A stretch of 64,000 nt of DNA from Elysia crispata (Eukaryota > Mollusca > Gastropoda > Plakobranchidae). The position numbers were made by a program, and so were the translations under genes. The notes beneath the pieces are model-generated. The model did no database searches. It was given only the letters and a program-made list of their open reading frames with translations, and had not been told where the DNA came from. Below are positions 1 to 13,365 of the stretch, piece after piece (position 1 is the stretch's first letter; each line of letters opens with the position of its first letter). Location: assembly GCA_033675545.1 (NCBI GenBank), contig JAWDGP010003890.1, forward strand, positions 255,001 through 319,000, given 5' to 3'.

Positions 1-858
1 ATGACACTGACCCGTACGCGCGGGACTCGATTTGATCAAATATTGAGTAGTTCGAGTATGAGCATTTTTTTCCGATACGACATAATAAACGATTTCAGTA
101 ACTGCACTGAACGCAACTGTTGTTGATGTTGCTGATGTTATAGGTTTTTTTTTCCATAAAGCCAGAAAAATGAAAATAGAACTATGAAGAAAATAAGCTC
201 ATTGCACCCATGTTGTGGATTATACATTTGTAATCTTCCACCGTCAGACATTTTGATGCTTAAAAAATAAAAGGAAGATATCAGGCACGACTATGCAAAC
301 TCGAAAATAAGAAAGTTAGAATGAAGTATGAAAAAAGAAAGAGTTAACTCTAGAAAAACATAGATGAGACAAACCTAACGTCTGTTAATAAGCAACTAGC
401 AACAATATAATTATGCTATAACAAAAGTCATTAAAAGCTTCATAGCCACCAACATAACGAACTTGCTTACTTAAGTATTCATTTTCCTTTTTCCCGAATC
501 ATGAAAAAAAAAGTTAACAATCATCTCTAGATATTTATACTTAAGCAAAAGAAAATCTACACCGGTATTAAACTTGAATAAAAATAAAGTGAAAGAAAAT
601 GCCATTCATTGTGGAATTTCCTAAATTTAGAAACTTTAGAGCATGTCTCATAACATCCAAAGAAATAGTGTTTGATATATCTTATGAAAGAAATATAAGA
701 CCTGATTATTATAGCAAATGACATTTTAAGTACTGTTCGGAGCCAGAGTATAAAAAGTTTCAAATTCTACCTTCTTCTGGTAGCCATTCAATCGGTATAA
801 ATTTATCACATGGCCTTTTTTATACCGAATTAAAAAAAGAATATGACAGTTAAATTTG
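1..858. other. AT-rich non-coding flank
   Basis: No gene or recognisable mobile element is visible. The stretch is AT-rich with short poly-A and poly-T runs and stops in every frame. A CpG-containing patch near the very start has no exon structure I can support. Confidence 0.5.
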
Positions 859-1173
<315 letters not shown>

Positions 1174-4100
1174 CATGACTTTTGAAATATGTAAAAGGAG
1201 AATATAACAGACAAGCTGCAAGTTTTTATCGATATTCAAAACTGTTGTCTGGTGATCAAAACAAGAGGAGTGTGTTTAAAAAAAATGTCATCATTTTTTT
1301 TAGTTCAACTCCTGATCGTGAGCTGATGTTGAAAATGATGATGATGACATTGGCGGCTCTGTTGTCTCGACTAACGTTCATTTTCCATTCCCAGCCCTAT
1401 CTCTATTCCCTAGACCATGCGATAATGCCAGTATGAGCAAACAGAAGTGTCAAAAACTATTAGCTTTGACATATGTCACATCGCTCTGGTTGTGAGAAAA
1501 ATCAATGCCAAGTTCACACGGCAAGAGACAACACGAGATAAAAGAGAGCAGAGGGTGAAGGGAAATGTGAGAGTTGGTAAACACTATTTCGTTACGCAAG
1601 AAATGCGTTTAAAGATGTATGTCTTAGTGTGTGTGTCTAGGTGTAAGAGTGGCTTTTATAGGAGAAAGCAGAAAAAGAAAAAGAAGATTGAAAGGAAAGA
1701 CAGTTCAGAAGGAATAGAGATTATTGGCGTGAGGGGGATATAGAATATACGAAAAGAAAAAAAAAATTACAGAAACAAACCAAATCAAAATGTTATGTAT
1801 AAAAAAAGAAAAAATTCTGAAAAAGTTAAGAAGGTATCGGGCATTGATGGATTAACAAAATCTAATATGGACAGAACAAAAAAGATGAGTTTCCAGTATA
1901 TTATGAGCGCACTTTACAGAAACGTAAAATAATTTCAAGCGAGTCCCACGACAGTCTGGGATGCTGCTGATATATAGTATTTCCTAGAGAATCAGAGGAA
2001 GCTAATTCTACCACATATATTGGTCTTTGTATGAAAAAAATCTGAAAATAAGAACAGTTTTCTGATACTTTTGGAGAATCTTACAGCAGCATCGAGTTTT
2101 TATTGAAACTTCGGTAAAGAGATTTCACCTTTTAAGTATTACTTTTTTATCCTAGCCAGTCAGAGGCTCTCCACCCATGAATAAAAAAATAGGCAACTCG
2201 TTTTTTATAGCGCTAATAGAAGTCGGATCAAATTTGCCAACAAAAAAAGAAAAAAAAAATATTTTACACATGAGAAATCTAGAAATTTACAGCAGAGATA
2301 TTTTTTCCCATGTCGCTTGTTATTTCGGGAGCATGATTTTGATCCAAAACATCAGATTTCAAATCAGACATGTTTAAACCTCAATGCCTTGTCTTTTCGG
2401 GTCTGTGAGAGATTTTCGTTTTTTAAAGAGACGCATGCAAAGGTTTCATTTCATTAAAAATGGGTAACTTTTAAAAGAAAATCTTAGAATGGAATATCTT
2501 GGAATAGAAAAGTGGGATCAATTATTACTTATGGGACCTACTTAGTCTTGAAATGCCAATCATATCAATTCGGCATTCCTGGGAAACAATTCATATGATT
2601 TATATATTCAATTGTTTTGACGTTGTCGGTTACATTAATGCAATTTTAGTTCATGCCTTTATAGCCTATTGAGTGCTAAATTTAGACTACGTGATTCTTT
2701 AACTTTGTGCTCTATCATCTTTGATTTGCAGGTGGCTCACTTCGTGCTCACATGTAATTTATTTTATTTTTGAATTTGAGATTCCTCAGGGAATGATCAA
2801 ATAGATCAATTGAGTTAGATCGGAGTCAGCTGTCAGTTGTAGAATTGGGAAGCCCATGATTGTCAAAGAGAATCGATCAAAGACACCGATGGTTCCTCAG
2901 TACGTGAGATTTTGAAACATTGTATCAGATGCTGCGATGTTTAGTGATATAAAAAATTACGATGTTACGGAACCTGGCGCAACCGAACCCTTAAAGACTT
3001 ACGTTTAAAATGCCTTGACGTCAACTACCTTTTGATTTAAGGAGTTAATGCATCAGCTTCTTATTCCAGAGAACTGCTTTTTATAGAGGGTAGCAACATT
3101 AAGCTCTTTTCAAGAAGCTCTGGCCTTCAGTTACACACCCGGTGAATCTATGATTTGCTGGATCTGTCTATAGACACTGACTGAGTGGATGTTATGTAAA
3201 GCTTAGTGACTTAAATTGAGAAAAGAGTAAAAATCAAGACTTTGTCGCAAAATAATCACATAAAATTACTTTCTGCATTGTTTTGGCTCTTGAATTCAGA
3301 ATCTCAATTTGTTTGTAAATTAAACTAAAAGATTTATTGTACGTCCAATAAATTATAACGATTGCAATTCTTATCTTTGTAATATTATATTCTTACATCA
3401 CTTGCTTTTGTGTGAAGGCTTTCAAGTAACCTGTGCAATCCGTGCTTTTGAAAAGGTCATGCTCAGCGAACAAGCATCAATGGACTTAAAAGTTAAGGGA
3501 AAAAAAGGAATATAAACCAGGCATTTGAGGCAAGTGCGTTGTATTCACCAAGCTAACTCATACGTTAAAAAATTAAAAAGAGAGTGACCGCATGTGAAGG
3601 GGGCAAGGATCTCTGTATAGGTAGAGGCAAAGTAAAAATATTTCATAGCTGCTTATCGAAGTTGAGAATTAGATGAGAATTCATAATATTGCAAAGGTTG
3701 TGCAGGCTCGTTCTTTTTTGCCCTTTCATTTGTTTCACTGGTACAGGTACCATATTTTATTCCCCACCGCTAATCTCTTTCATTCTTATCTTGTCGCGTT
3801 TCCTTCGCACAAGCTCTGAACTCGTCCTTTATAGCGGAGGCTTAAATGTAAATGGGTCATAAAATATGCAAAATGCCCGAAGAAACTCCAGGTACACATT
3901 CTAGTTGTGCTAAACGCATCGAGATCTTCAAGCAAATCCATTAGAAAAACTTGTTACTCGCGTAGCTGCCTGGACAAGTTTTAGAGATTGGGGAAGGTCA
4001 AATTCGTTCTCTACAAAATCAATTTATACCATAAATGCATTTGATAAGTAACGACCTAACCAACATTGTGGCAACATCTTTGTATCCCTCCAATGTATGA

Positions 4101-5014
4101 GGTATTGACGTAGGTGGATTTGTATTCCCCATCACGGCTGTAACACGATATCCACCTCCCGCAGTCTCAGATTCTCAGAAATGCAATATATTCGTGTCCG
4201 TGACAGGAATAATAGATTTCTAGTAAAGCTTCAATACTGAGTTCATGCTCGGAAAGGACGTTTTCTCTCTTTCTAACGACTCTACAACGATGTTTTTCTT
4301 TATACAATTTGAAGAAAGTCTGGTATAATCATTTCAAAAATGAATTTAAAAAGGGGGAGTTAAAGGGGTTTAAAAACATACACAACAGTATAGTATTGCT
4401 TGTGAGAGCTCCGATAATCATCGGGATTATTTAGAGGAAATTTTCTTTATCTAAAAGAACCGTACCTTTTATTTCACTGACAAGTAACACTTCATGTTCT
4501 CAAGAAATAATCTATTAACAGAAACCGAGCTTGCTTTCTAGCAACTGCCTAGATATTTTCATATTATTTGTAATAGCAATAAAAGCACAATATGACCTCA
4601 CATTATTATTTTATTAACAAAACTAGTAGTGTGTGATGTCAAATGTCGAAATAGAGTATCTCGCAAATTTTAGACCGTTAGGAATTTGATTTACAAAAGT
4701 CTTTTGTTCGCCTAGTTCTAGAAAAAAAAAGGCAAAAATGCTGACGGTGAAAATGTAAATGGTTGTTCAAGAGTTATATATTCTGCATTTTGGCAGCAAA
4801 GGCTTAATGATTCTATATTTTCTGTGCCATACATTTACATTCACACACACATTTAAGTTTATATATATGTATATATATATATATATATAAAGAGAAAGAA
4901 GAGAAACACTTGTTAAATCTTTTCTGTTAAGGTGTCACCATTTAAATATTTGAAAAATATCAAGAAATGATATTGAGAATTATTAGTGCAAGCCCTCGGA
5001 GCATATCTGTCTGC

Positions 5015-5018
<4 letters not shown>
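1174..5018. other. Intergenic, no gene recognised
   Basis: About 3.8 kb of AT-rich sequence with only short, non-conserved open frames. A small TA dinucleotide run sits near 4861-4890. I see no exon with matching splice signals and no element with terminal repeats. Confidence 0.5.

Positions 5019-5083
<65 letters not shown>
5019..5083. repeat. (CT)n microsatellite
   Basis: About 65 bases of uninterrupted CT dinucleotide. It is followed by a poly-A tract near 5245-5263 and a TTTC tetranucleotide run near 5517-5545. Confidence 0.97.
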
Positions 5084-5084
<1 letters not shown>

Positions 5085-5634
5085 AGTGTCTAACCTGAAA
5101 AATTCAGTCTTGAGAAGAACCTTAGCAAAATAAAAGCTGAAGCCTTGAATCTCACTCTCGGTGTTTCTTAATGGTTTAACGACGTTAAGCTTCCCTAATG
5201 GTTTAATAACATTAAGCATCTCTCAGATTCTTAATCTTTTCTAAAAAAAAAAAAAAAAAAAGAAAAGAAAAAAAACAACAACAGCTACCTTTGTCTTGTT
5301 TTCTCAGGAAAAAGAATTAAAACAAAGAGCAAAAAGTCTAGGACAAAAGACAATTAAGGACTCTCGAATGAAGTTATATTTCTTTACACTGAGTGTTTCC
5401 TGTAGAGCTGGAGTTTTGTTTCTCTACTTCAGTACCTATTTTTAATACAAAAAGACTGTAGAGATGTAATATTAATGTGGCAGTATTGGCTAACAGTGCA
5501 ACCGCTTTCAAAACCGTTTTCTTTCTTTCTTTCTTTCTTTCTTTTTTTGGAACATTCTTCAAGGACGGACCAGGAAATTGGTATGAGAACTTAATCAAGA
5601 TAAAACTACATGCAAAAGCTTCTATTCACTCTTT

Positions 5635-5642
5635 TAGTAGTG

Positions 5643-5738
<96 letters not shown>

Positions 5739-5924
5739 ATAGTAGTAGCAGTAGCAGTAGCAGTAGCAGCAGCAGTAGTAGTAAAAGTAGTAGTAGTAGT
5801 AGTAGTAGTAGTAGAAGTGTTAGCAGTAGTAGTAGAAGTATTAGTAGAAGTAGTAATAGAAGCAGTAGTAGTAATAGTAGCAGCAGCAACAAAAACAGCA
5901 GCAGTAGCAGCAGTAGTATTAACA

Positions 5925-6001
<77 letters not shown>
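5635..6001. repeat. (AGT)n microsatellite, about 365 bp
   Basis: Two long pure AGT blocks flank a degenerate middle (about 5738-5925) carrying AGC, AAT and AAC variants. Units are trinucleotides, so open frames of poly-Ser, poly-Val and poly-Leu run through it as artefacts. The middle looks older than the pure ends, consistent with renewed slippage at both sides. Confidence 0.97.
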
Positions 6002-6605
6002 AGGTCAATTAAAATTCAAAGTGTAGTAGTAATGGAAGCAGATGTAGAAGTTTGATTTTATAAATTGCCAGTACGATGTCGCATTGCATAGAAAGTCTTT
6101 TTATGTACGTATATGCAATTATGCAAGTTGGAACATAAAGATATAGGCCTCCATCTTAGACCGTATCAAACTAAATTTACATGTGGAATTTTAAACAGTT
6201 TTAAGTTTGTTACAGTCATAACAGCAAATGCTATGCAGTTTGGGGCAATGTAGGGAAAAAATGTAAAAGCACCTTCTTAACTGACAAAATGAACTCTTAA
6301 TGGAAATAATTTTGATGTAACCTGGTTGAGCTGTGCTTTAAAAAAAAGTATTGCACTCATCATCAAGCCTACAATTGATTTATCCCTTGGAATAAACAAT
6401 ATGAAATGTAGGAATCTTGCATGAAGTTTTCAATTTTTTTTCTTTTTCAGTACTCAAAGGTCATCTTAGTTCACTAAAAAACTATTTCTTTTTATTATTA
6501 GCAAATTAGGTCTTACGGGATAGGCCTATACATTTAAATATAACCATAACAAAACAAAATACTATAGCAAAAGAACATGTCTGTAGTACTTTCAATGTAA
6601 CTCAC

Positions 6606-6672
6606 CATCTGCTATCGCAAAAGCTATGAAGAATAGCACGAGGGCGGTCGGGGCACTCCCACTGTCCATCAT
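6606..6672 (-). CDS. Probable first coding exon with signal peptide, gene unknown
   Basis: Read on the minus strand, tandem ATG codons at 6672-6667 begin MMDSGSAPTALVLFFIAFAI and continue A-D-G. This is a short polar start, a hydrophobic core (about residues 9-20) and small residues, the shape of a cleavable signal peptide. The frame runs directly into a consensus donor GTGAGT (first base 6605) in phase 1. Any further exons would lie at lower coordinates, where I could not place one, so the gene is either broken or has long introns. The product would be secreted or membrane-inserted, but its identity cannot be told from 22 residues. The overlapping plus-strand frame at 6626-6901 lacks such features and I treat it as a shadow. 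Confidence 0.4.
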
Positions 6673-7036
6673 CGGTGAAAATCCTCTCTGGATGTGGCTA
6701 CTTAGCCCTCACCAGCTGTACAAGCAAAAAATCAAGGCCTGTCCCGAAAACCAACATAAGCGGGCCTCTACTTTCCGCTATCTGATAGATCTACAGCAGT
6801 TGGCAACTGACTTCACGTTTCCCTGGGCGAATCTTTTCCTTGTAGCGGTACCAGTGGAAACTATCATCGATCTTTCAATGGAAGAGAGAGTCCTTTCCTA
6901 GTCTATGAGAACTTGAGAAGGTAAAGAAAAGAAGCACTGCTCAAATCCCTTTCAAGGCTCACTCACTCACAAACTTTCCACATATGCTACGAGCCATTCG
7001 GAACTCGATTAAGCGTACTAAACGAGTTTAGTGGCA

Positions 7037-7095
7037 AAAATCGAACTTGGGCCATGCATTTAACGGAGGTCATCTACCTTTGAGATAGCCAGCAA
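7037..7095 (-). mobile_element. tRNA-derived SINE head (remnant)
   Basis: On the minus strand the sequence has a box-A-like TGGCTATCTCAAAGGTAGA. About 30 bases later it has a box-B-like AGTTCGATTTTTG. This is the spacing of the internal RNA polymerase III promoter of a tRNA-derived SINE. The tRNA fold itself is not preserved, so it is not called as a tRNA gene. Confidence 0.35.
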
Positions 7096-7254
7096 ATCAC
7101 TTAAGAGGCGAAATTTACCTAAAATATCGAGATCATTTTAGTTCCAGAGCTTTCAGCTCATAACTCCGTTAAAAAGGAAGCGAAAATAATATAGGCCGCG
7201 GGCGGCAACAGTAGGTACTATAAAGTTGGGAAAATAAAATGAAATTTTCCCAGC

Positions 7255-7598
<344 letters not shown>

Positions 7599-7784
7599 AT
7601 TTCAAGAATAAAGCTTGATCCTTTAGCTCATTCTGCAACGCATTTGTATAGCAGTTTTATATTTAACGTCTCTTTTCTTTTTACAGCCTCCTACTCGCCT
7701 TTCTAATTTTACCTACTGCTTCCTGTTTCTTTTTCATCTTCTTGTTCTTCTTCCTCTCCAATGGCAACTTGAAGTTCTTGACTG

Positions 7785-7832
7785 CAGTAAGATGTCATTT
7801 GAGGGTCACAGTAAGATGTCATTTGAGGGTCA
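7785..7832. repeat. Perfect 24-bp tandem duplication
   Basis: The 24-base unit beginning CAGTAAGATGTC occurs twice back to back without a mismatch, suggesting a very recent slippage or break-repair event. Confidence 0.85.
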
Positions 7833-8494
7833 CTGTTGCTGTACAACCATTTCGGGATGGAATGGAGTTGCCATAGGCCACAAGCTGGCTCTAATGGTCT
7901 TGGGCATAAGCAGTGGGAATTTCATAGCCATGTGGAAAAGAATAAATTGATTGGATAATCATGGCCAGAGAGGAATGTTAATAAATTCATTTTCTATCTA
8001 TTCAGGTATCCGTATCCATATAAGCAACTTGATAGCTCCGTTTGTTTTATGCCGTTGTAAGTTTCCATAGTGTTCTTGAATTTTTCAATAATTCTTAAAA
8101 CGTTCTAACGTCAAATTGTTTTCAAGTGCGTTCTCTTCATTAATATGCAGGAAAATTCTGTTGCCAATTGTTGAAATAAGACAGCCTTATTAGCATTAAG
8201 CGAAGTGGTGCTGCATAATGCGAACTTCAAGCAGTTTTCTACCTAATGTTTACGTTAAGTAATTTCTGAGGTACATACATATACATTTTTTTTACAGTTT
8301 GTATTTCTAATTTATATATGTGAATATTCTTGGGTGGTTTCTTGATCTTGTTTTTGTGTTACACGAAGGCGCAAAGCCGAAAGCTCACGTGTTTTGTGTT
8401 GTTTTGTAAATTTGGGAGCTGCACTCTCCTTTTTTTTACTGTGCTTCACAGCTATTCTCAAATCTTCACTGTGACATTCAATTTCAATTGACCT

Positions 8495-8744
<250 letters not shown>

Positions 8745-9126
8745 ATTGTGTCAACTGTGAACTTTATCATTTAGCTATTTGCTACATTTAGGATGTTTCA
8801 ATATTGTTGCAAAGTGTGCTTTTGGATTAAACAAAAGTTGCTTTCCGAGTATTACTCTGTTCTAACTGCGACAAAAAGTTGCAAGAAATAAATCTTTAAA
8901 TCTTCATATGCAACGATTTTTTTATTTGGGAGACTTGGCCTGGAGTTGGGGAAGCTTTGGATTGAGCACAAGTTAGGAAAAGTGTGTCACAATATTTACG
9001 CTGTTGTCTACCTCCTGCAAGCGTCTTATTTTTCTAGCCCCATCCAACGTTGAGACGGTGTTAAAGGGGAAAAACCCAGCCTCAAGTGATTGAAGGTCAA
9101 CTTCCTTGACAAACACAGATATCAAC

Positions 9127-9154
9127 TGTACACATACACACACACACACACACA
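9127..9154. repeat. Short (CA)n microsatellite
   Basis: A short run of CA dinucleotides just left of the foldback element. Confidence 0.9.
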
Positions 9155-9248
9155 AATGGCCTTTTGGACAAGTGAACATGTGGCGGTTAGCGATTCTCAG
9201 CTATGACATTACTGTGTTCCGTTGTACAGATTTGTTCTATGAGCACGT

Positions 9249-9930
9249 TAAGGACCATTCTTTAATGACGTCAGCTTTTTTCAGCCAATTTTTACCCCCT
9301 CCCCCCTCCTGTCAGCCTATAATCAGCTTTTGTTTGACCCCCCCTCCCCCTCCCCCCCAAGCTGAGGTCAGCTTTATAGATCAATATTTCTATCAATTGC
9401 ACATCTGTTTCGTCAAGAATACCATCTAACATTACTAACAGTAACTGTTAGCTATAGAGACAACTGATGCCTTGGCCAGTATAGGGTGAGCATTTTTACA
9501 TGCCTCAACAAACGATTTGTACAGCTCTGCCTTTCCTGACTTGCTCATGGTGACAAATTCTTCATAGATTTAGATCTCTTCTCATGCAAAATAAAAACAA
9601 GCCGAACACAGTCAGTCAAATCTCTAGATGTAAGTTGCATGGTAAACTCAGCAGTTGAAAATTAGATCATGGCTGCCAGATAGAGTAAAATCTCTTTTCG
9701 CCAAATTTCAATCAGGATGTGGCCAAACTTAAAAAAAAATAATATTTTTTATTTCTAAAAATGGACAGTCCATTATATTTTTCAAAGCTGACATCAGCTT
9801 TTCCTTGACCCCCCCCCCCCCTCCCTTCCCCCTCCCCACCCCTTTCTGGAGTCAGCTCAGGGTCAGCTGGCCCAAAGGCCCCCCCTCCTCCCCCTAATAG
9901 GCTGACGTCATTAAAGAACGGTGCCTTACC
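9249..9930. mobile_element. Foldback / MITE-like element with terminal inverted repeats
   Basis: The 18-mer TTCTTTAATGACGTCAGC at 9258-9275 recurs as its exact reverse complement at 9901-9918. The match extends outward with a few mismatches to about 30 bases per side (TAAGG, ACC shared). Inside each end lie C-rich tracts and several CAGCTTTT/GGTCAGCT words in direct and inverted order, so the interior is itself built of sub-repeats. There is no transposase frame. The structure fits a non-autonomous terminal-inverted-repeat element of about 680 bp. The target duplication is not clear, so I do not assign a superfamily. Confidence 0.6.
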
Positions 9931-9937
9931 GTACAAT

Positions 9938-9995
9938 CAGGCCATCGGTAGCGCTCTGGAAGTTCAGAAGGTGGTATTCGAATCAAGATGTAGAC
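9938..9995 (+). mobile_element. tRNA-derived SINE head (remnant)
   Basis: A box-A-like ATCGGTAGCGCTCTGG is followed about 25 bases later by a box-B-like GGTATTCGAATC. This is the layout of a tRNA-derived pol III promoter. It abuts the right end of the foldback element. No clear 3' tail or target duplication was seen. Confidence 0.35.
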
Positions 9996-10514
9996 TCTTT
10001 TTTTGCCTGTGACAAGATCATTGAAATTAATTTTAGGTTTGATTATTGTTTTATCACAATTACAATGGGAATAAGGCTGGTAGACTTAAGAAATCAACCC
10101 TCGTTCATGACTTGGCAGAGATAATAGGCTTAAAGTGCTGAGATCTTTTGTTGGTTCAATTCAAACAGCCTTGTGATATCATTGCATTATTATCTTTTTT
10201 TGTGTGTGTGTTTTTCTGTGAGGGATATGTGGACCCAAGGGTGCAACTAGCCGATTTTGGAAAGGAGGACCTCGGGGTAGTAACAATAATTCTAATCCAG
10301 GTTAATTCGAGGCACTTGTGGGGTTGACTGACAGTGACAAAAATAGCATTATATGAAAGAATATATTTGTGAACTTCTCTTCCTATATTTTTAGTTTAAA
10401 TAACTTTGTACAGTGCTATCTTTATTTACTTACATGTATCTTTATTTAAGTGCCATGTAGCGATGTATTTTCTAGCTTTATTTTTATTTCAAATTTCAAA
10501 GAGGGTTAGAACGA

Positions 10515-10518
10515 GTGA

Positions 10519-10578
<60 letters not shown>

Positions 10579-10585
10579 ATATATA
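10515..10585. repeat. (GA)n microsatellite
   Basis: About 70 bases of GA dinucleotide ending in a short TA run. Confidence 0.96.
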
Positions 10586-12262
10586 GTAGTCAGTTGAAAT
10601 TTGAATTCTTAAGATTCATCTCTCGATAATTCAAGCTAGCTCTCTTTAGTCCCAATAACATTATGGGATTGATTGAAATAAAATATTTTGAACAAAACTC
10701 CCAAGCTTTTCAATTCATACTTAAATGCTTGATAACCTTTGACCTTTGTTACTCGTGTCTTTTGTTCAAACCTGCTCTTGTTGTATATTCTTACTTTAAT
10801 ACTTTAGTTATGACCAACTCTTAAGCCTAATTATTATTCCACACAGCAAATCACTTATTCTATTTGTGTTTGTATGTGTTCTATGCCGAGGTTTCTATGC
10901 TTGCTGTATGCCAGTTGGACTGAGGTGAGCACTGAGCAAGATCCACTTGATTTGAGTGAACTAATTAAGTCTACTACGCACATCAGTAAGGATTCTGATG
11001 ACATTTGAATCTGCTTTTTGGTTTACTTGAGACGGCATGAGAACAATAAACCATTCCATCTTTTAGCATGGGTCCTGATACTTGCACATTGTGTGAGGTC
11101 AAGTTCAGTGGTGTTCTTTTTTTTTCTCTGAACCTGGAAATCTTACAGACGGTATAATGTACTAACAACACAATGGCAATGTAAATAGGTACCCCAAACA
11201 GCCGGCAGGCATATGCAAAAGCCAAGTAGGATCGCTATGGACCTAGAATTAGGAAATTTTGAAATCCAATGTTTTGCATGAAGTTGGCCATGGATTATTA
11301 TAAATGCATATCAAATAAAAGATCATTTGTTAGTCTTTCCAAAAATGTATTTGTTTTGTTTGTGTGCTGTGTATTTGTTTTGTTCTTGTGAAGGAAAGCA
11401 TGCATCACAAGTGAATTTCGGCCGAACTGAAAACCCGATTTTGCGTTCACAAATTTTGAGATGCCCCCTCGCGTCCACACCATTTGGCGTTTTGCCCCGA
11501 AAGGCGGCCAGAATGGTAGAAAAAATGCCAAATTTTAATATGGTATAAATTTGCACGAGAAATTTTGGAAGAGTATGATATTTTTTGTAAAGAGAAGAAT
11601 TTAAATGGCAAAAAATGACGGTTCCCAACGGTCAAGACCGACCATGTAAATAGGGATTGTAAATCAACATGTTATCTTTTAATGTGTCAAATTTCAAACA
11701 ATTTCATGCAATGGTGAGCGAGCGGCCGCATTTTGAAAATAACGTATTAAAAATATTTTGGCCCATCATCCGCCGGTCTGCTACGCGAGCCAGGGCCAGT
11801 GCTTGACTGCTAGGTCGCGTTGAGCGGGAGCCCAATCACTCGCATAATTATATGATTTGATATACCTCAAAATGGAATTAAAGCCTAAAATTAGGTAAGT
11901 AGGGTTAATATAACCTTCTTATACAAATGATTAAGCCTCAATCTTAAGCTATTTTTCATTGTTTCTTTAAAAAATTATACGGAGCTTTTCAGAAAGGGTA
12001 GATCGCGCTCGATTCACTTTTCGATCACTACAATGGCCGTTTCGACGACCTCGCTATTTTAACTACAAGGGTAAAATTTGTTGCAATTTAAGCTAACGCA
12101 TTTTTAGTTACTAATGAATTTATGGAGAGGTTCATTTCAACAATCTATAATCTGTGAAGTACTGAATTACACTATCAATAGGATGGATATTTTGCCCATT
12201 CCCCCGAGACGCCATTTTGTTTCAACTATGGATCTAACCTAGGGAATAAGGTCACCGGACTC

Positions 12263-12290
12263 GGGGTGGGGGGGGGGGGGGAGGGGGGTG
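12263..12290. repeat. Poly-G tract
   Basis: A run of G with single T and A interruptions, able in principle to form G-quadruplex structures. It is also a place where assembly errors are likely. Confidence 0.85.
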
Positions 12291-12659
12291 GATTTTGGAC
12301 GGATCCGATGTAGGGTGCTAAGCTCTGATCAATTCAGTATTATAGTTAAATAGGAATCTTAAAACTGTTAAAGTCTTAATGTTAAATGAAAAAGTGGGTA
12401 ATTTGTGCTTTTTTAGAACTTTTATAATCCGTAACTATGACTTGATATCTGTTTCAGTTTTATCAGTTTTGTTCATTTACCTGCAAAGTGAACTCGCTCG
12501 TTTTGTTGAAAATGAATTAGCTAGATGGTAGAAGATGGTAGGGTGGATCATAGATACAGTGATTTCATTGAAAATAAATTTTGATGAAACAAAATGGGGG
12601 AAGTATGTGTGTCTTACCAACTTCACCCTTTACATGTTTTAAATTTTTTATTTCTGTAG

Positions 12660-12730
12660 TTGATGGCCAGTATGAAGCTCTCAAAGCTGTGTTTTTGGCC
12701 AGTGGCAAAGGGAGACGACCAAATCTGCCG
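12660..12730 (+). CDS. Internal exon of unrecognised gene (part 1)
   Basis: A TTTCTGTAG acceptor precedes 71 nucleotides that read DGQYEALKAVFLASGKGRR and then PNLP, ending in phase 0 at a GTGACA donor. The entry phase needs one base from an upstream exon. It joins in frame with the exon at 13,120. The composition (Ala, Lys, Gly, aromatic residues, no low complexity) looks genuinely coding, but I do not recognise the family. The start is not resolved. Confidence 0.45.
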
Positions 12731-13119
12731 GTGACATCCATTGGATAACCATTTGCTTATCCAGTTATTTTTCCTTCGAGAAGAGGGGGATAAATCATGG
12801 CGTGAGGTTAGTATGTTGTATGTAAGGACACCTTTTGGCTTGCTCTTTTTTGCCCACATGAATTTTTCTCAGAAGTTTTTGGTAATGAACAATTTCTTTG
12901 CAGATTTCTTTCTCTCAGTCTACTGTTTCTCCCCATGATTTCAATATTTGTCATTTTCTTTTTCAGGAATTCATTTTTTTATAATTTACCACTCATTTTT
13001 AACATTTTGTTTTCTATAAATTCAACCTCTGGATAAAACTTACATAAATACATTATCATGGGATTGGCATATATATAGGCCTAACCCCCTTTTTTTTTAA
13101 CTCTCTTTCTCCATTTTAG

Positions 13120-13365
13120 GTGGAGTCTTGGTTCCTAAAGCTTTGCCCCACAAGAAGTTCTTTCAGCTCGAAAGTGAAATCCCTGGTAGAGTCGGCGATG
13201 AAGAGGTACTCTGCCTGTGATGTAACTGGTGCCGATCAGTACCTGAATGTGCAGCTCAAGCTGGATCTGATCTTTTCATCACTCTCTGCTCTTGGCGTCA
13301 CCCGAGATGACATTTTTGACGAGGCTGTTTGTCAATGCGTCAAGCCAGACAACATCACAAACCAG
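13120..13365 (+). CDS. Internal exon of unrecognised gene (part 2)
   Basis: After a polypyrimidine tract and TTTTAG acceptor, 246 nucleotides (82 codons, phase 0 to 0) read VESWFLKLCPTRSSFSSKVK through QLKLDLIFSSLSALGVTRDD to CVKPDNITNQ. The following donor is GTCATA, which is weak. The open frame would otherwise continue into non-conserved AT-rich sequence and stop at 13,500. The exon is rich in amphipathic helical sequence with several Cys, so a helical folded domain is likely. No domain family is recognised. Downstream exons were not found among the repeats to the right, so this may be a gene fragment. NUP205 does not explain it: that gene has its own start at 33,556 and these residues do not match its N-terminus. 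Confidence 0.5.

Larger units (their letters stand above)
9996..12659. other. Intergenic with small repeats
   Basis: No gene is established. It contains the GA and G tracts listed separately. A CpG-richer segment at about 11,400-11,850 has short open frames on both strands but nothing I recognise. One possible additional exon of the orphan gene at 12.66 kb ends at 12,070 before GTAAAA in phase 1, which would join the next exon in frame. It has no ATG and only a weak acceptor, so it is mentioned here and not called. Confidence 0.4.

Noticed and set aside
11298..11635. Overlapping frames on both strands near 11.3-11.6 kb
   Set aside because: All are short and overlap one another, with no recognisable motif or splice context.
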